From contig JAHEXM010000027.1 of NCBI GenBank assembly GCA_023252115.1, forward strand, positions 1 through 10,805: a stretch of 10,805 nt of DNA. Direction: 5' to 3'. Under the pieces are notes generated by a model that worked only from the letters and a program-made list of their open reading frames with translations, had not been told where the DNA came from and did no database searches. Below are positions 1 through 8,698 of this stretch, piece by piece (within the stretch, counting starts at the first letter, position 1; every line of letters begins with the position of its first letter). Source of the DNA: Micrococcales bacterium. Lineage in GTDB: Bacteria > Actinomycetota > Actinomycetes > S36-B12 > UBA10799. A program made the translations under genes and the position numbers.

Positions 1-323
1 ATTGCCAACATCGAGACGACGGCTACAGCCGCCCAGGCCCAGGTCAGAGTTCCGGAATAGTGACACAGGTAGCCAGAGACAACTTCGACGATCAAGGCGA
101 CGGCCAACATGAAGGGCCAGACGCGCCGAGGTGAACGCGCAAGCATCGCGACGCCGAATCCCAAGGCAAGGTCCAGCGGCGAGAGGTACTGGGGACCGGT
201 TACCCAGAAACTTTCGGCAGCTCGCAAAAGGGTATAGCCGATAGTGAAGGCGACAAACCAAGTCGTCGGCGAATGTGCGCGCAGGGACGATTCCCCGAGG
301 TATCGCCAGCTATTTCGCGCCAC
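1..323 (-). CDS. Small multi-pass membrane protein, partial (C-terminus off the left edge)
   Basis: An open minus-strand frame runs from a GTG at 323 to the window edge (107 complete codons), with an in-frame TAG 9 bases upstream of the GTG that fixes the start within a short stretch. The start MARNSWRYLGESSLRAHSPT is followed by about four hydrophobic segments, roughly residues 20-36, 48-63, 68-86 and 92-107, separated by short loops; the loop LARSPRRVWP is basic and probably cytoplasmic. No catalytic motif is visible. The LDLALGF...ARSPRR pattern is loosely like the membrane part of some actinobacterial membrane proteins found with small zinc-finger anti-sigma factors, but I cannot assign it. 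It lies 56 bases downstream of dxs on the same strand and might be co-transcribed. The Shine-Dalgarno is weak. Function unknown. Confidence 0.6.
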   Translation of the reverse strand, partial: MARNSWRYLGESSLRAHSPTTWFVAFTIGYTLLRAAESFWVTGPQYLSPLDLALGFGVAMLARSPRRVWPFMLAVALIVEVVSGYLCHYSGTLTWAWAAVAVVSMLA

Positions 324-360
324 GCAATGAGACTAAACCGCGATGACTACTCTGCGCATT

Positions 361-396
361 GGCTCAGCGAGCCCGTGACTCAACCGTTCGGTTGAG
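361..396 (-). terminator. Two tandem hairpins at the 3' end of dxs, possible terminator
   Basis: Two perfect inverted repeats lie side by side: CTCAACC/GGTTGAG at 379-385 and 390-396 around a 4-base loop, and GGCTC/GAGCC at 361-365 and 369-373 around a 3-base loop. The first contains the dxs stop codon; the second lies just after it in the direction of dxs transcription. No run of T follows on the minus strand, so this is not a classical intrinsic terminator. It could be a U-less hairpin terminator or an RNA 3'-end stabiliser. The structure is seen in the sequence; the function is inference. Confidence 0.3.
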
Positions 397-2338
397 ATCT
401 GTCGTCAGCGCCGTGCGAAACAGCTAGTCGTAACGGCTTGTCGCCATCGCCGCTGGCGACGGTTTCGACAATCGAACGAGCCACATCTTGGGCAGTCAGA
501 CCAATTTCAGCGAGGATCTCGCCTCGTTTTCCATGATCAAGAAACGCGCCCGGCAGGCCAATGTCTCGAGTAGGAACATCAATCCCAGCATCACGAAGGG
601 CTTGCGAGATTTGACTTCCGACTCCCCCGGCCCTGGTGTTGTCCTCAACCGTCACGACCAATCCAAAGCCCGCGGCCAGATCAGTCAATCCGTCCGGCAC
701 CGGCTTGATCCATTTCGGATCGACCACGGTGACACCGACGCCCTGGGCCTGCGCTCGGGTGGCGACTTCCACTCCTAGTTCAGCCATCACGCCCACTGCC
801 ACCAACAAGACGTCGCTGCGCTGGGATTGATGTAGAACGTCAATTTCGCCCACGGTCGCGACAGCAGGAATATCGACTGGCACGGCGCCTTTCGGGAAGC
901 GGATCGCACTGGGTGCATCGGTGATGGCAACGGATTCGCCAAGTAATTCGCGTAGACGTTGACCATCGCGCGGTGCAGCCACATGAATCCCCGGAACCAC
1001 GCCCAAAATCGACATGTCCCACATGCCATGGTGACTCGCACCGTCATCGCCAGTAATGCCAGCACGATCGAGAACAAAAGTCACGCCTGCTTTATGCAAC
1101 GCAGCATCCATCAACACTTGGTCGAAAGCGCGACTGAGGAACGTCGAATACAGCGCCACCACTGGATGAAGTCCAGCGAAAGCCATTCCAGTCGCCGAAG
1201 TAACAGCGTGTTGCTCAGCAATTCCCACGTCAAATGTCCGCTGCGGAAAAGCTTCAGCAAATTCGGTCAACCCCGTCGGTGCCAGCATTGCTGCAGTTAT
1301 CGCCACGATTCGTTCGTCCGCGCGACCGAGGGTCACGAGTTCATCGGCAAACACCGATGTCCACGAAGCACCACCGGCGACCTTCGGTTGACCAGTATCG
1401 GGATCAATAACACCGACACCGTGAAAACGATCCGCTTCATCAAGTTCGGCCGGACGATAGCCGCGTCCCTTTTCAGTAATTGCGTGCACGATGACGGGAC
1501 CAGGAAAAGCCTTTGCACGTTCCAATGCAAAACGCAGCGCATCGAGATCATGACCATCGACCGGACCGACGTATTTGAGTCCAAGGTCTTCGAACATTCC
1601 TTGCGGCGCCACGATGTCTTTGACGCCCTTCTTGAGTCCGTGCAAAGTCTCGTATGCAGGTTGCCCCAACAGCGGCGTCCTGTTCAGCACACGCTTACCC
1701 CAAGACAAGAAGCGCTCGTATCCGCCGGTGGTTCGCAGTGTTGACAAGTGATGCGCGACGCCGCCAATCGTTGGTGCGTAGGACCGCTCGTTGTCATTGA
1801 CCACGATGATGACTTGACGGTCGCTGCCAGCAATGTTGTTCAGCGCTTCCCAGGCCATACCGCCGGTGAGTGCACCATCGCCAACGACCGCAACGACGTG
1901 ACGCCCGTCAACAGCGTCACCATGCAGCGCTAGCTGATTCTGCAAAGCCCACGCTTTGGCAATTCCGTCTGCATATCCCAGCGATGTCGAGGCGTGAGAG
2001 TTTTCGACAACGTCATGTTCGCTCTCTTGCCGCGACGGATACCCCGACAGCCCGCCAGCTTGGCGAAGCGAATCAAACGATTCGCGGCGGCCGGTCAAAA
2101 TCTTGTGCACGTAGGACTGGTGACCCGTGTCCCACACAATCAAGTCGTCTGGCGAATCGAAAACGAGATGCAGGCCGAGCGATAGTTCGACCACGCCGAG
2201 GTTGGGGCCGAGATGACCGCCCGTTTTAGCGACTTTGTCGACCAGAAAGACCCGAATTTCGGCGGCAAGGTCACGAAGCTGTTCTGGAGAAAGACTATCC
2301 AGATCACTGGGGTCATTGATGGTGTCGAGAAGACCCAT
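380..2338 (-). CDS. dxs: 1-deoxy-D-xylulose-5-phosphate synthase (DXS)
   Basis: Thiamine diphosphate enzyme that joins pyruvate and glyceraldehyde 3-phosphate to form 1-deoxy-D-xylulose 5-phosphate, the entry step of the cytoplasmic MEP isoprenoid pathway. At 652 residues it is of normal family length (about 620-650). Visible landmarks in order: [12 protein letters not shown] with His42; [13 protein letters not shown] at 72-84; the ThDP/Mg motif from GDGALTGG at 153 to NDN at 181-183; the actinobacterial RSYAPTIGG; the pyrimidine-domain IAEQHAV with catalytic Glu375; [15 protein letters not shown] from 424, carrying the acidic/His substrate residues; and a C-terminal transketolase-type domain from about 505. 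The ATG at 2338 gives [21 protein letters not shown], the usual family N-terminus. The Shine-Dalgarno is weak. It follows acnA by 73 bases on the same strand, so co-transcription is possible. The last 20 or so residues are hydrophilic. It ends with TGA, which shows TGA is used as a stop in this genome. Confidence 0.97.
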   Translation of the reverse strand: MGLLDTINDPSDLDSLSPEQLRDLAAEIRVFLVDKVAKTGGHLGPNLGVVELSLGLHLVFDSPDDLIVWDTGHQSYVHKILTGRRESFDSLRQAGGLSGYPSRQESEHDVVENSHASTSLGYADGIAKAWALQNQLALHGDAVDGRHVVAVVGDGALTGGMAWEALNNIAGSDRQVIIVVNDNERSYAPTIGGVAHHLSTLRTTGGYERFLSWGKRVLNRTPLLGQPAYETLHGLKKGVKDIVAPQGMFEDLGLKYVGPVDGHDLDALRFALERAKAFPGPVIVHAITEKGRGYRPAELDEADRFHGVGVIDPDTGQPKVAGGASWTSVFADELVTLGRADERIVAITAAMLAPTGLTEFAEAFPQRTFDVGIAEQHAVTSATGMAFAGLHPVVALYSTFLSRAFDQVLMDAALHKAGVTFVLDRAGITGDDGASHHGMWDMSILGVVPGIHVAAPRDGQRLRELLGESVAITDAPSAIRFPKGAVPVDIPAVATVGEIDVLHQSQRSDVLLVAVGVMAELGVEVATRAQAQGVGVTVVDPKWIKPVPDGLTDLAAGFGLVVTVEDNTRAGGVGSQISQALRDAGIDVPTRDIGLPGAFLDHGKRGEILAEIGLTAQDVARSIVETVASGDGDKPLRLAVSHGADDRSQPNG

Positions 2339-2359
2339 ACCTACCCCAGTCGCCGGTCA

Positions 2360-2373
2360 GCTGCGAGCGCAGC
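2360..2373 (-). other. Short GC-rich hairpin in the acnA-dxs gap
   Basis: GCTGC/GCAGC form a 5-bp stem (6 bp with a 2-base loop) in the 73-base gap between acnA and dxs. It sits about 22 bases before the dxs ATG. No T-run follows, so it is a poor candidate for an intrinsic terminator. It might reduce read-through or affect dxs translation. The rest of the gap shows no promoter I could defend; the only -10-like hexamer, TACACT on the minus strand just past the acnA stop, has no good -35 partner. Confidence 0.2.
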
Positions 2374-2411
2374 CGAGCCCTTCAATTGTGTGCCCTTTGA
2401 GTGTAGGCGCA

Positions 2412-5210
2412 CTAGGTGAGCAAGGAACGGAGGACGTACTGCAAGATGCCGCCATTGCGGTAGTAATCCGCTTCACCGGGAGTATCGATTCGAACAACTG
2501 CGTCGATCGTTTTGCTGCTGCCGTCAGGCGAAACCGCGGTCACAGTCGCCGTTTGCGGGGTGGAGCCATTGTTGAGCTCAGTTATTCCAGCAATGGAGAT
2601 CGTTTCTTCGCCAGTAAGACCAAGCGAATCGGCGGTCTCGCCAGCCGGGAACTGCAACGGCAGCACGCCCATACCGATCAAGTTGGAACGATGAATTCGT
2701 TCATAGGACTCGGCGATTACTGCCCTGACGCCAAGTTGGGCAGTTCCCTTCGCCGCCCAATCGCGCGATGACCCGGAACCGTATTCCTTGCCAGCCAACA
2801 CCACGAGCGGAATACCTTGCACGGCGTATGACTGTGCTGCGTCATAGATGCTGATTGCCTCAGCTCCACTTGCGGTGAGGTCGCGGGTGAAGCCACCTTC
2901 AACTCCGGGCACGAGTTGGTTGCGCAACCGGATGTTCGCGAATGTTCCACGGATCATGACTTCGTGATTGCCGCGCCGCGAACCGTATGAGTTGAAGTCT
3001 TTACCTGCCACTCCATGTTCGGACAAGTACCTTCCCGCCGGACTATCTGCCTTGATATTGCCAGCAGGCGAGATGTGGTCGGTGGTTACCGAATCGCCAA
3101 GCTTGGCGAGCACCCGCGCACCGACAATGTCGACGACCGGTGATGGCTCGCGGTTCATCCCCTCGAAATACGGAGGCTTGCGCACATATGTTGAATCGGG
3201 ATCCCAGTCGAACGTGTTACCGGTCGGAGTCTCCAGTGCACGCCACCGATCGTCGCCAGCAAAGACGTCTGCATAGCGACTGCGGAACATTTCGGGATCG
3301 ATTGCCATGTCTTCAACGGCCTGGATCTCGGCCGTCGTCGGCCAGATATCGCGCAGATACACCGGATTGTTGTCGGGGTCGTACCCGATCGCGTCATTGA
3401 CCAGGTCGATGTCCATCGTTCCGGCAATCGCATACGCCACAACCAGCGGTGGAGATGCCAGGTAGTTCATCTTGACGTCGGGATTGATGCGACCTTCGAA
3501 GTTGCGGTTGCCACTCAGTACTGACACAACGGCAAGATCGGACTTATTGACAGCAGCCGAGATTTCGTCAGGAAGCGGACCGGAGTTTCCGATGCAGGTC
3601 GTGCAGCCATAGCCGACCAGATCGAAACCCAATTTCTCCAAGTACGGCGTAAGACCGGACTTGTCGTAATAGTCGGTCACCACTTGTGATCCTGGCGCCA
3701 ATGTCGTTTTGACCCACGGCTTGCTGACGAGTCCTCGTTCGACTGCCTTCTTGGCCAGCAGCGCTGCCCCCAACATCACGGTCGGGTTCGATGTGTTGGT
3801 GCACGAAGTAATTGCTGCGATGACAACTGCGCCGTGATCGAGCACGACTTGAGTTCCATCAGCAAGCGTCGTCGGTGTTTGGGCGTTTGGTCGGTCGGTC
3901 GCCAAGTGGGCGGGAACTGAATGCTCCGCCGGATCATCACGATCAACTGCCGGGCTGTCAGACGCAGGGAATGATTCGTCTTCTGCTTCTTCGGTGGCAT
4001 CGATGTGATCGGCTGCGCCGGATGAACCGGATGCGTAGTCGTTGAGTGCACCACGGAACGCTGACTTACTTTCCGACAACAGCACACGGTCCTGCGGTCG
4101 CTTCGGTCCGGCAAGCGATGGAACGACCGCCCCGAGGTCGAGTTCAAGGTATTCCGAGTAAGTGGCCGCATGACTCGGGTCATGCCAGAGGCCTTGCTCT
4201 TTGGTGTAAGCCTCGACCAACGCTATTTCGTCTTCGCTGCGACCGGTGAGTCGCAAGTAGTGGATGGTCTCGGCATCGATGGGGAAGATCGCGGCTGTTG
4301 AGCCATACTCCGGGCTCATGTTGCCGATCGTTGCGCGGTTCGCAAGCGGTACCGCGGCGACACCGTCACCGTAAAACTCGACAAACTTTCCGACGACGCC
4401 GTGATCCCGCAACAGTTCAGTGATGGTGAGTACGAGGTCAGTTGCAGTCGCGCCTTCTGGTAGCGAACCGGTCAATTTGAAACCAACCACTCGCGGAATC
4501 AACATCGAGACTGGCTGACCGAGCATCGCTGCTTCGGCTTCGATACCGCCGACTCCCCAACCAAGAACGCCGAGCCCATTCACCATGGTTGTGTGCGAAT
4601 CGGTTCCCACACAGGTGTCGGGGTATGCCTGGCCATTGCGCGTCATGACGACCCGTGCCAGGTGTTCGATGTTGACCTGGTGCACGATTCCGGTGCCCGG
4701 AGGCACCACCTTGAATTCATCAAATGCGCCTTGACCCCAGCGCAGGAATTGGTATCGCTCGCGGTTGCGGTCGTACTCGAGTGCCACGTTGAGGTTCATC
4801 GAATTACGGGCACCGAAATGGTCAGCGATAACCGAGTGGTCGATCACTAATTCAGCGGGAGCAAGTGGATTGATCTTTGCTGGGTCGCCACCGAGGTCCA
4901 CCACCGCTTCGCGCATCGTCGCAAGGTCGACTACACAAGGAACCCCGGTGAAGTCCTGCATGATGACTCGGGCCGGGCTGAACTGGATCTCTTCGCTTGG
5001 TTCGCCTGTTGCATCCCAAGAACCCAGCGCAGATATGTCTTCGGCGTTGACATTGGCGCCGTCCTCAGTCCGAAGCAGGTTTTCGAGCAAGACCTTGTGC
5101 GTGAAAGGAAGCTTTTGCGCTCCCTCGACGGCCGAAACCCGAAATATCTCGTGTGATGAACCACCGACTTGCAGCGATGCCTTGGAATCGAAACTGTTCA
5201 CACTGGCCAT
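2412..5210 (-). CDS. acnA: Aconitate hydratase A (aconitase)
   Basis: Iron-sulfur TCA-cycle enzyme interconverting citrate and isocitrate through cis-aconitate. The protein is 932 residues, in the range of AcnA/IRP-type aconitases (about 890-940). Three [4Fe-4S] cluster ligands are visible: Cys470 in [11 protein letters not shown], and Cys536 and Cys539 in [15 protein letters not shown]. Other signatures are QDFTGVP (85-91), [11 protein letters not shown] (204-214), [13 protein letters not shown] (707-719) at the start of the swivelling C-terminal domain, and the substrate-binding [12 protein letters not shown] (811-822). Residues about 392-448 form an acidic, low-complexity linker (with [13 protein letters not shown] text) between conserved blocks; as I recall, actinobacterial AcnA proteins have such an insertion. 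The ATG at 5210 has a strong Shine-Dalgarno. The gene is 53 bases downstream of the RNA methyltransferase gene and upstream of dxs. A perfect palindrome 39 bases before the start suggests dedicated transcriptional control. No acnR-like TetR gene lies beside it. Confidence 0.97.
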   Translation of the reverse strand: MASVNSFDSKASLQVGGSSHEIFRVSAVEGAQKLPFTHKVLLENLLRTEDGANVNAEDISALGSWDATGEPSEEIQFSPARVIMQDFTGVPCVVDLATMREAVVDLGGDPAKINPLAPAELVIDHSVIADHFGARNSMNLNVALEYDRNRERYQFLRWGQGAFDEFKVVPPGTGIVHQVNIEHLARVVMTRNGQAYPDTCVGTDSHTTMVNGLGVLGWGVGGIEAEAAMLGQPVSMLIPRVVGFKLTGSLPEGATATDLVLTITELLRDHGVVGKFVEFYGDGVAAVPLANRATIGNMSPEYGSTAAIFPIDAETIHYLRLTGRSEDEIALVEAYTKEQGLWHDPSHAATYSEYLELDLGAVVPSLAGPKRPQDRVLLSESKSAFRGALNDYASGSSGAADHIDATEEAEDESFPASDSPAVDRDDPAEHSVPAHLATDRPNAQTPTTLADGTQVVLDHGAVVIAAITSCTNTSNPTVMLGAALLAKKAVERGLVSKPWVKTTLAPGSQVVTDYYDKSGLTPYLEKLGFDLVGYGCTTCIGNSGPLPDEISAAVNKSDLAVVSVLSGNRNFEGRINPDVKMNYLASPPLVVAYAIAGTMDIDLVNDAIGYDPDNNPVYLRDIWPTTAEIQAVEDMAIDPEMFRSRYADVFAGDDRWRALETPTGNTFDWDPDSTYVRKPPYFEGMNREPSPVVDIVGARVLAKLGDSVTTDHISPAGNIKADSPAGRYLSEHGVAGKDFNSYGSRRGNHEVMIRGTFANIRLRNQLVPGVEGGFTRDLTASGAEAISIYDAAQSYAVQGIPLVVLAGKEYGSGSSRDWAAKGTAQLGVRAVIAESYERIHRSNLIGMGVLPLQFPAGETADSLGLTGEETISIAGITELNNGSTPQTATVTAVSPDGSSKTIDAVVRIDTPGEADYYRNGGILQYVLRSLLT

Positions 5211-5214
5211 TTGT

Positions 5215-5220
5215 CCTCCT
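5215..5220 (-). promoter_or_regulatory. Shine-Dalgarno of acnA
   Basis: On the minus strand AGGAGG stands 4 bases before the acnA ATG. It is the best ribosome binding site in the window and decides the acnA start. The spacing is slightly short but workable. Confidence 0.85.
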
Positions 5221-5249
5221 GCGACGTCGGGTCACACTACCGATAAATC

Positions 5250-5275
5250 AAAGTATCTTGACATCAAGATACTTT
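5250..5275 (-). promoter_or_regulatory. Perfect palindromic operator candidate upstream of acnA (MarR/TamR-like)
   Basis: AAAGTATCTTGA (5250-5261) and TCAAGATACTTT (5264-5275) are exact reverse complements separated by CA. The right arm contains the stop codon and final codons (Lys-Val-Ser-stop) of the upstream methyltransferase gene. The left arm ends 39 bases before the acnA ATG. The core TCTTGA-N2-TCAAGA resembles, as I recall, sites bound by actinobacterial MarR-family regulators such as TamR of Streptomyces coelicolor, which answers to citrate and trans-aconitate and controls aconitase. The identity of the regulator is inference. A hairpin RNA role is less likely because no T-run follows. 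On the minus strand TTGATG within the repeat could serve as a -35, but I see no convincing -10. Confidence 0.7.
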
Positions 5276-6562
5276 ACTCGGGGTTAAGAGGGCAACACAC
5301 TCGACATGTTTGGTCATGGGAAACAGATCAAAGGCCGCAATCTTGCTTACGGAGTAGCCGTGTTTGCGAAACAAGGCAATGTCTCGGGCGAGTGACGCCG
5401 GATCACAGGCGACGTAACAAACTCGACTCGGTGTGAAACTCGTGATCTGCTCAACCACTCCGCGGGCCACACCAGAGCGCGGTGGATCCAACACCACCAA
5501 GTCGACATGACGGTCTGATTCGTTAGCGAGCCAACTCTCAACCGACGCATGGTGAAGTCGAACCTGCGACATGTCGTGCAAGTTGCGGCGAGCGTTCGCC
5601 ACTGCACTCTTGTCGCCCTCGACGGCATCCACCACTCCATCGCCGACGGCCTGTGCGACCGCGGCTGCAAAAACACCAACACCGCTGTACAGATCCATTG
5701 CCGATTCACCTGCGACTGGTTGCAGTAAGTCCAGGATCGTGCGAGTCAGCGTCTCGGTAGCCCGGGGATGAACCTGCCAGAAGCCGTCAATCGCAACGCG
5801 CCATGAGCGTCCATTGGCCTCTTCAGAAACCCAGCTGCGGCCGCGCGTTCCAGCGATGGCGACATCCGTGGGAATCTCGGACGTCGGAGCCTTCAGTTTG
5901 TCGATCTTGCCATCGTCGTTCACGAATTCAATCGCACGTTCACCTGACGAGCTGGCAACCACCACGACATCGGCCTTCTTCGACGGCGACGGCCACCCTT
6001 TGCTATCGCTGATCGCCGATCGGATCTCGGTTACTTCTAGCGGGCACCCATCCGCTCGCAGAACAGTGTGCGAGTTGTGTTCGCGCAAACCCAAAAACCC
6101 ATCGTTGGTCGAGGCGAATCGCATCCGAGTACGCCAACCAAGTCCGTCCCCGTCATCGAGTGGCTCGACTGTCACTAATTCGTCGATCGGTACGCCGTCG
6201 ATCTCGGTCAGTACCCCGGTGCGCACCAGCGAATCAACTACCACTTGGGCTTTGAGCGCGCGTTGGGCTTCCAGTGACGCGTGCTGTCAATCGCACCCGC
6301 CACAACGACCAGCCAGCGAACATGGCGGGACCACCCGGTCAGCCGATGCCTGCAGAACTTCAATCGTTTGTGCCCAAGCAAATTTGCCGCCGCGGCCCGT
6401 TCCGGTGACATGCACATTGACTCGCTCGCCAGGCAGAGCACCGCGCACAAACAAGACGCGACCGTCATGGCGGGCAATGCACCGGCCGCCCGCTACCGGC
6501 GCTCCCACATCAACTTCGAGGACCTCAGGCTCAGCCTTGCGAGGCACTGACCTATTCGCCAC
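5264..6562 (-). pseudogene. TrmA/RlmD-family Fe-S 23S rRNA (uracil-5-)-methyltransferase, interrupted by one in-frame TGA
   Basis: One minus-strand frame encodes a whole TrmA/RlmCD-type SAM-dependent RNA m5U methyltransferase (432 codons, E. coli RlmD is 433 residues) apart from a TGA at codon 92. Domains in order: TRAM RNA-binding domain (about 13-70, VLEVDVGAPVAGGRC to RGALPGERV); Fe-S ligands Cys81, Cys87, Cys90 and Cys173 (DGCPLEV); FWQVHP at 262-267; SAM motif I DLYSGVGVFA (290-299); DPPRSG (359-364); catalytic Cys386 in YVACDPASLARD; and the general base Glu421 in FPMTKHVE. All active-site and cluster residues are intact. The GTG at 6562 overlaps the kimA end by 11 bases, with AGG five bases before it; GTG at 6547 is an alternative. 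GTG at 6244 could restart translation after the TGA, but the product would lack the TRAM domain and three cluster ligands. It is closest in context to Rv2689c. The exact target base is unknown. It may be a recent nonsense mutation, a base-call error, or a read-through gene. Confidence 0.8.
6287..6289 (-). other. In-frame TGA at a conserved Trp position (premature stop)
   Basis: The minus-strand reading is ...GRCGGCD-TGA-QHASLEAQ..., with homology continuing in the same frame on both sides and no indel. In relatives, as I recall, this motif reads CGGCDWQH, so one G-to-A transition (TGG to TGA) explains it. The stop is followed by C, the context known to be leakiest for UGA in bacteria. Other Trp codons in this gene are TGG, and dxs and the first trkA end in TGA. 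Confidence 0.85.
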
Positions 6563-8633
6563 GAGGACCTGAACGTGAAATCTCAGCCGGGTCTGGCGGT
6601 TCGTCGGCTCCCAAGTCGCCGAATTCGTCGGCCAAAGCCGCGCCCGCAGACGCAGAGTCAGGCATTCCCCGTCGCACAGCCCCGGGTGCATCGTCGGCTC
6701 GGTCTGTTGCCAAGCGGTCACTGGAGAGCAATTGCCAGGGAACGCTGACGACCATGACGCCGGGAGTAAAACGCAAACGGGTCTTGAGTCGCAGTGCCGA
6801 TTGGTTGTGAAGCAAGTTCTCCCACCAGTGCCCGACGACGTACTCGGGAATGTAGACCGTGACCAGATCGCGCGGACTCGATCGGCGCAGGCCGCGGACG
6901 TATTCGACAATCGGGCGGGTTACCTCTCGGTAAGGCGAGTCCAAGATCTTGAGCGGAATCGTCAGACCTCTGGCATCCCATTCCTCAGCCAAGGCCACAG
7001 ACTCCCCCGGCTCGACGGACACCGTGACTCCTTCAATCGTCGACGGTCGGGTTGCGCGTGCGTACGCAAGCGCGCGCAGAGTTGGTTTGTGAATCTTGGA
7101 AACCAAAACGATTGCGTGCACACGCGACGGCAGAGTGATCTTGTCGGTTGGGCTCGGTACAAGTTCGGCGGCAACTCGGTCATAGTGCTTTCGGATTGCC
7201 CGCATCCCCAGCCACAGCAGTGGCATTACCACGCAGACGATCCATGCTCCGTGCATGAATTTCGTCAATAGCACGATGATCAAAACCGATGCTGTCATGA
7301 ACGCGCCGAACATGTTGATCAACCGTGAGCGCATCATCTTGTGGCGCTCTTTGGGGTCGGTCTCGGTTTTCAAATGTCGGTTCCAGTGCCGGACCATTCC
7401 GATCTGGCTCAGAGTGAATGAAACAAAGACACCGACGACATACAACTGAATAAGTCCGTTGACGCTGGCGTCATAGATATAGACAAGAATCGCGGCTGCC
7501 GTGGCCAGCACAATGATTCCGTTGCTGTAGGCGAGCCGGTCCCCGCGCGTGTGTAACTGACGCGGCAGGAAGCCATCGCGAGCAAGGATTGATCCCAACA
7601 CTGGAAATCCGTTGAACGCTGTATTGGCGGCAAGGGCCAAAATCAGGGCCGTCATGATGGTGATGAATAGAAAGCCGATTCGGAAGTCACCAAACACTGC
7701 GTCGGCGACTTGAGCGATTACCTGTTTCTGTTCCTGGCCTGGCGGAAGTCCGATCAAATCCTTGTTGTGCTCGGCAACCTTTACACCAGTCACCAGTGCC
7801 AGCCAGGTGATGGCCGAAAACATTGCCATTGAGATCAGGCCGAGCAGCAACAGAGTTGTGGCAGCGTTCTTCGACTTCGGTTTGCGGAATGCGGGCACAC
7901 CGTTAGCGATCGCCTCGATGCCCGTTAGGGCCGTAGTTCCTGAAGAGAATGCCCGAGCAAGCAAGAAGATCAACGCAAGACCCGCGAAGCTTGCCTCCGG
8001 AACGATCGACCAATCGGCACTCTCGGCCTTGAGAGTCGCGCCATTTGCCATTCGCACCACTGCCCAGATGACCATCAAGGCAACACCCAGGATGAAGCCA
8101 TAGGTCGGAATGGCAAACGCGGTTCCCGATTCGCGAACCCCTCGCAGATTCATTATCGCGATCAATGCGATAGCGACGACGGCGAAAAAAACCGCGTGAT
8201 GACCAATCAGCGGCCAGGCAGACGCAATGTTGGCGATGGCTGAGCAGACCGAGACCGCGACGGTCAGGGTGTAGTCGACCATCAGCGCGCTGGCAACCAG
8301 CACCCCCCACTGCAGGCCAAGATTCGTTGAAACGACCTCGTAGTCTCCGCCGCCACTTGGGTAGGCATGCACGTTCTGGCGATAGGAGGCGACGACGGTG
8401 AAAAAGACAACTACGACGAGAGCGGCAACCCAAGGGGCATACGAGTAGAGAGCCGCTCCGCCCAACGAAAGAACGAGCAGGATTTCCTGGGTGGCATAGG
8501 CGTTTGACGACAATGCGTCAGAGGCAAAGACCGGCAGCGCAATGCGCTTGGGCAAAAGCGTGTGGCCCATTGCCTCATTGCGAACGGCTCGACCCAAGAA
8601 AAAGCGTTTGGTCGACTCGGTAACTGACGGCAC
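6552..8633 (-). CDS. kimA: KimA-type potassium importer (APC superfamily permease)
   Basis: Inner-membrane amino acid-polyamine-organocation (APC) superfamily protein, here 693 residues, with about 12 membrane segments over the first 480 residues, a soluble cytoplasmic domain (about 500-635) and a disordered acidic/Pro tail. B. subtilis KimA is a high-affinity K+/H+ symporter of about 607 residues; the polar residues linked to its K+ sites appear conserved here: Asp39 and Tyr46 in ASDALSSNAYATQE, Asp120 in VDYTLTVAVS, Glu240 in ALTGIEAIANG and Tyr398 in LIQLYVVGVF. The GTG at 8633 was chosen because family members begin about ten residues before the LGR...LLPKRIALP block and because an upstream ATG at 8678 adds codons including rare ATA and leaves only 20 bases to the divergent gene. 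The Rv2690c-like neighbourhood with two RCK genes supports a K+ role. There is no room for a c-di-AMP riboswitch leader. An amino acid substrate cannot be excluded. Confidence 0.85.
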   Translation of the reverse strand: MPSVTESTKRFFLGRAVRNEAMGHTLLPKRIALPVFASDALSSNAYATQEILLVLSLGGAALYSYAPWVAALVVVVFFTVVASYRQNVHAYPSGGGDYEVVSTNLGLQWGVLVASALMVDYTLTVAVSVCSAIANIASAWPLIGHHAVFFAVVAIALIAIMNLRGVRESGTAFAIPTYGFILGVALMVIWAVVRMANGATLKAESADWSIVPEASFAGLALIFLLARAFSSGTTALTGIEAIANGVPAFRKPKSKNAATTLLLLGLISMAMFSAITWLALVTGVKVAEHNKDLIGLPPGQEQKQVIAQVADAVFGDFRIGFLFITIMTALILALAANTAFNGFPVLGSILARDGFLPRQLHTRGDRLAYSNGIIVLATAAAILVYIYDASVNGLIQLYVVGVFVSFTLSQIGMVRHWNRHLKTETDPKERHKMMRSRLINMFGAFMTASVLIIVLLTKFMHGAWIVCVVMPLLWLGMRAIRKHYDRVAAELVPSPTDKITLPSRVHAIVLVSKIHKPTLRALAYARATRPSTIEGVTVSVEPGESVALAEEWDARGLTIPLKILDSPYREVTRPIVEYVRGLRRSSPRDLVTVYIPEYVVGHWWENLLHNQSALRLKTRLRFTPGVMVVSVPWQLLSSDRLATDRADDAPGAVRRGMPDSASAGAALADEFGDLGADEPPDPAEISRSGPRGE

Positions 8634-8661
8634 GAATCGAGAGCCTATGGCGCGCCAGCCA

Positions 8662-8690
8662 TGAAAGTGCACAGGCATGGCGTGTAGCGT
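8662..8690 (+). promoter_or_regulatory. Possible promoter for the trkA pair (near-leaderless)
   Basis: TGAAAG (8662-8667) and TAGCGT (8685-8690) are 17 bases apart and would start transcription within a few bases of the GTG at 8699, as expected for a leaderless actinobacterial mRNA; no Shine-Dalgarno is visible there. The match to consensus is modest, especially at -35. The whole kimA-trkA gap is only 65 bases, so the two divergent promoters would have to overlap or lie inside a coding region. Confidence 0.25.
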
Positions 8691-8698
8691 CCAATGTT

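Noticed and set aside
959..1744. 261-codon open frame on the plus strand opposite dxs
   Set aside because: It lies wholly antisense to the conserved dxs coding sequence, and its product is Ser/Arg/His-rich with no recognisable domain.
2399..2411. Promoter for dxs (TACACT just after the acnA stop)
   Set aside because: A -10-like hexamer alone; no suitable -35 at 16-18 bases upstream.
3836..4080. Acidic insertion in AcnA as a novel domain
   Set aside because: As I recall, comparable linkers with ESFPASD-like text occur in other actinobacterial aconitases, so it is ordinary for the family.
4765..5436. 223-codon plus-strand frame across the acnA start and the palindrome
   Set aside because: Antisense to acnA and to the methyltransferase end; no domain, and a strong Shine-Dalgarno supports acnA on the other strand.
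6287..6289. Selenocysteine insertion at the in-frame TGA
   Set aside because: Relatives have Trp rather than Cys here, and I could not find a convincing SECIS-like stem-loop directly after the TGA.
5814..6572. 252-codon open frame on the plus strand opposite the methyltransferase gene
   Set aside because: Antisense to conserved catalytic motifs; low-complexity Ser/Thr/Pro/Arg product typical of a shadow frame.
6287..6910. A separate 207-residue gene starting at 6910
   Set aside because: Its first part is antisense-free but out of frame with, and inside, the kimA coding region; only the part after about 6562 is homologous (TRAM domain and Cys motif), so it is the 5' piece of the methyltransferase gene.
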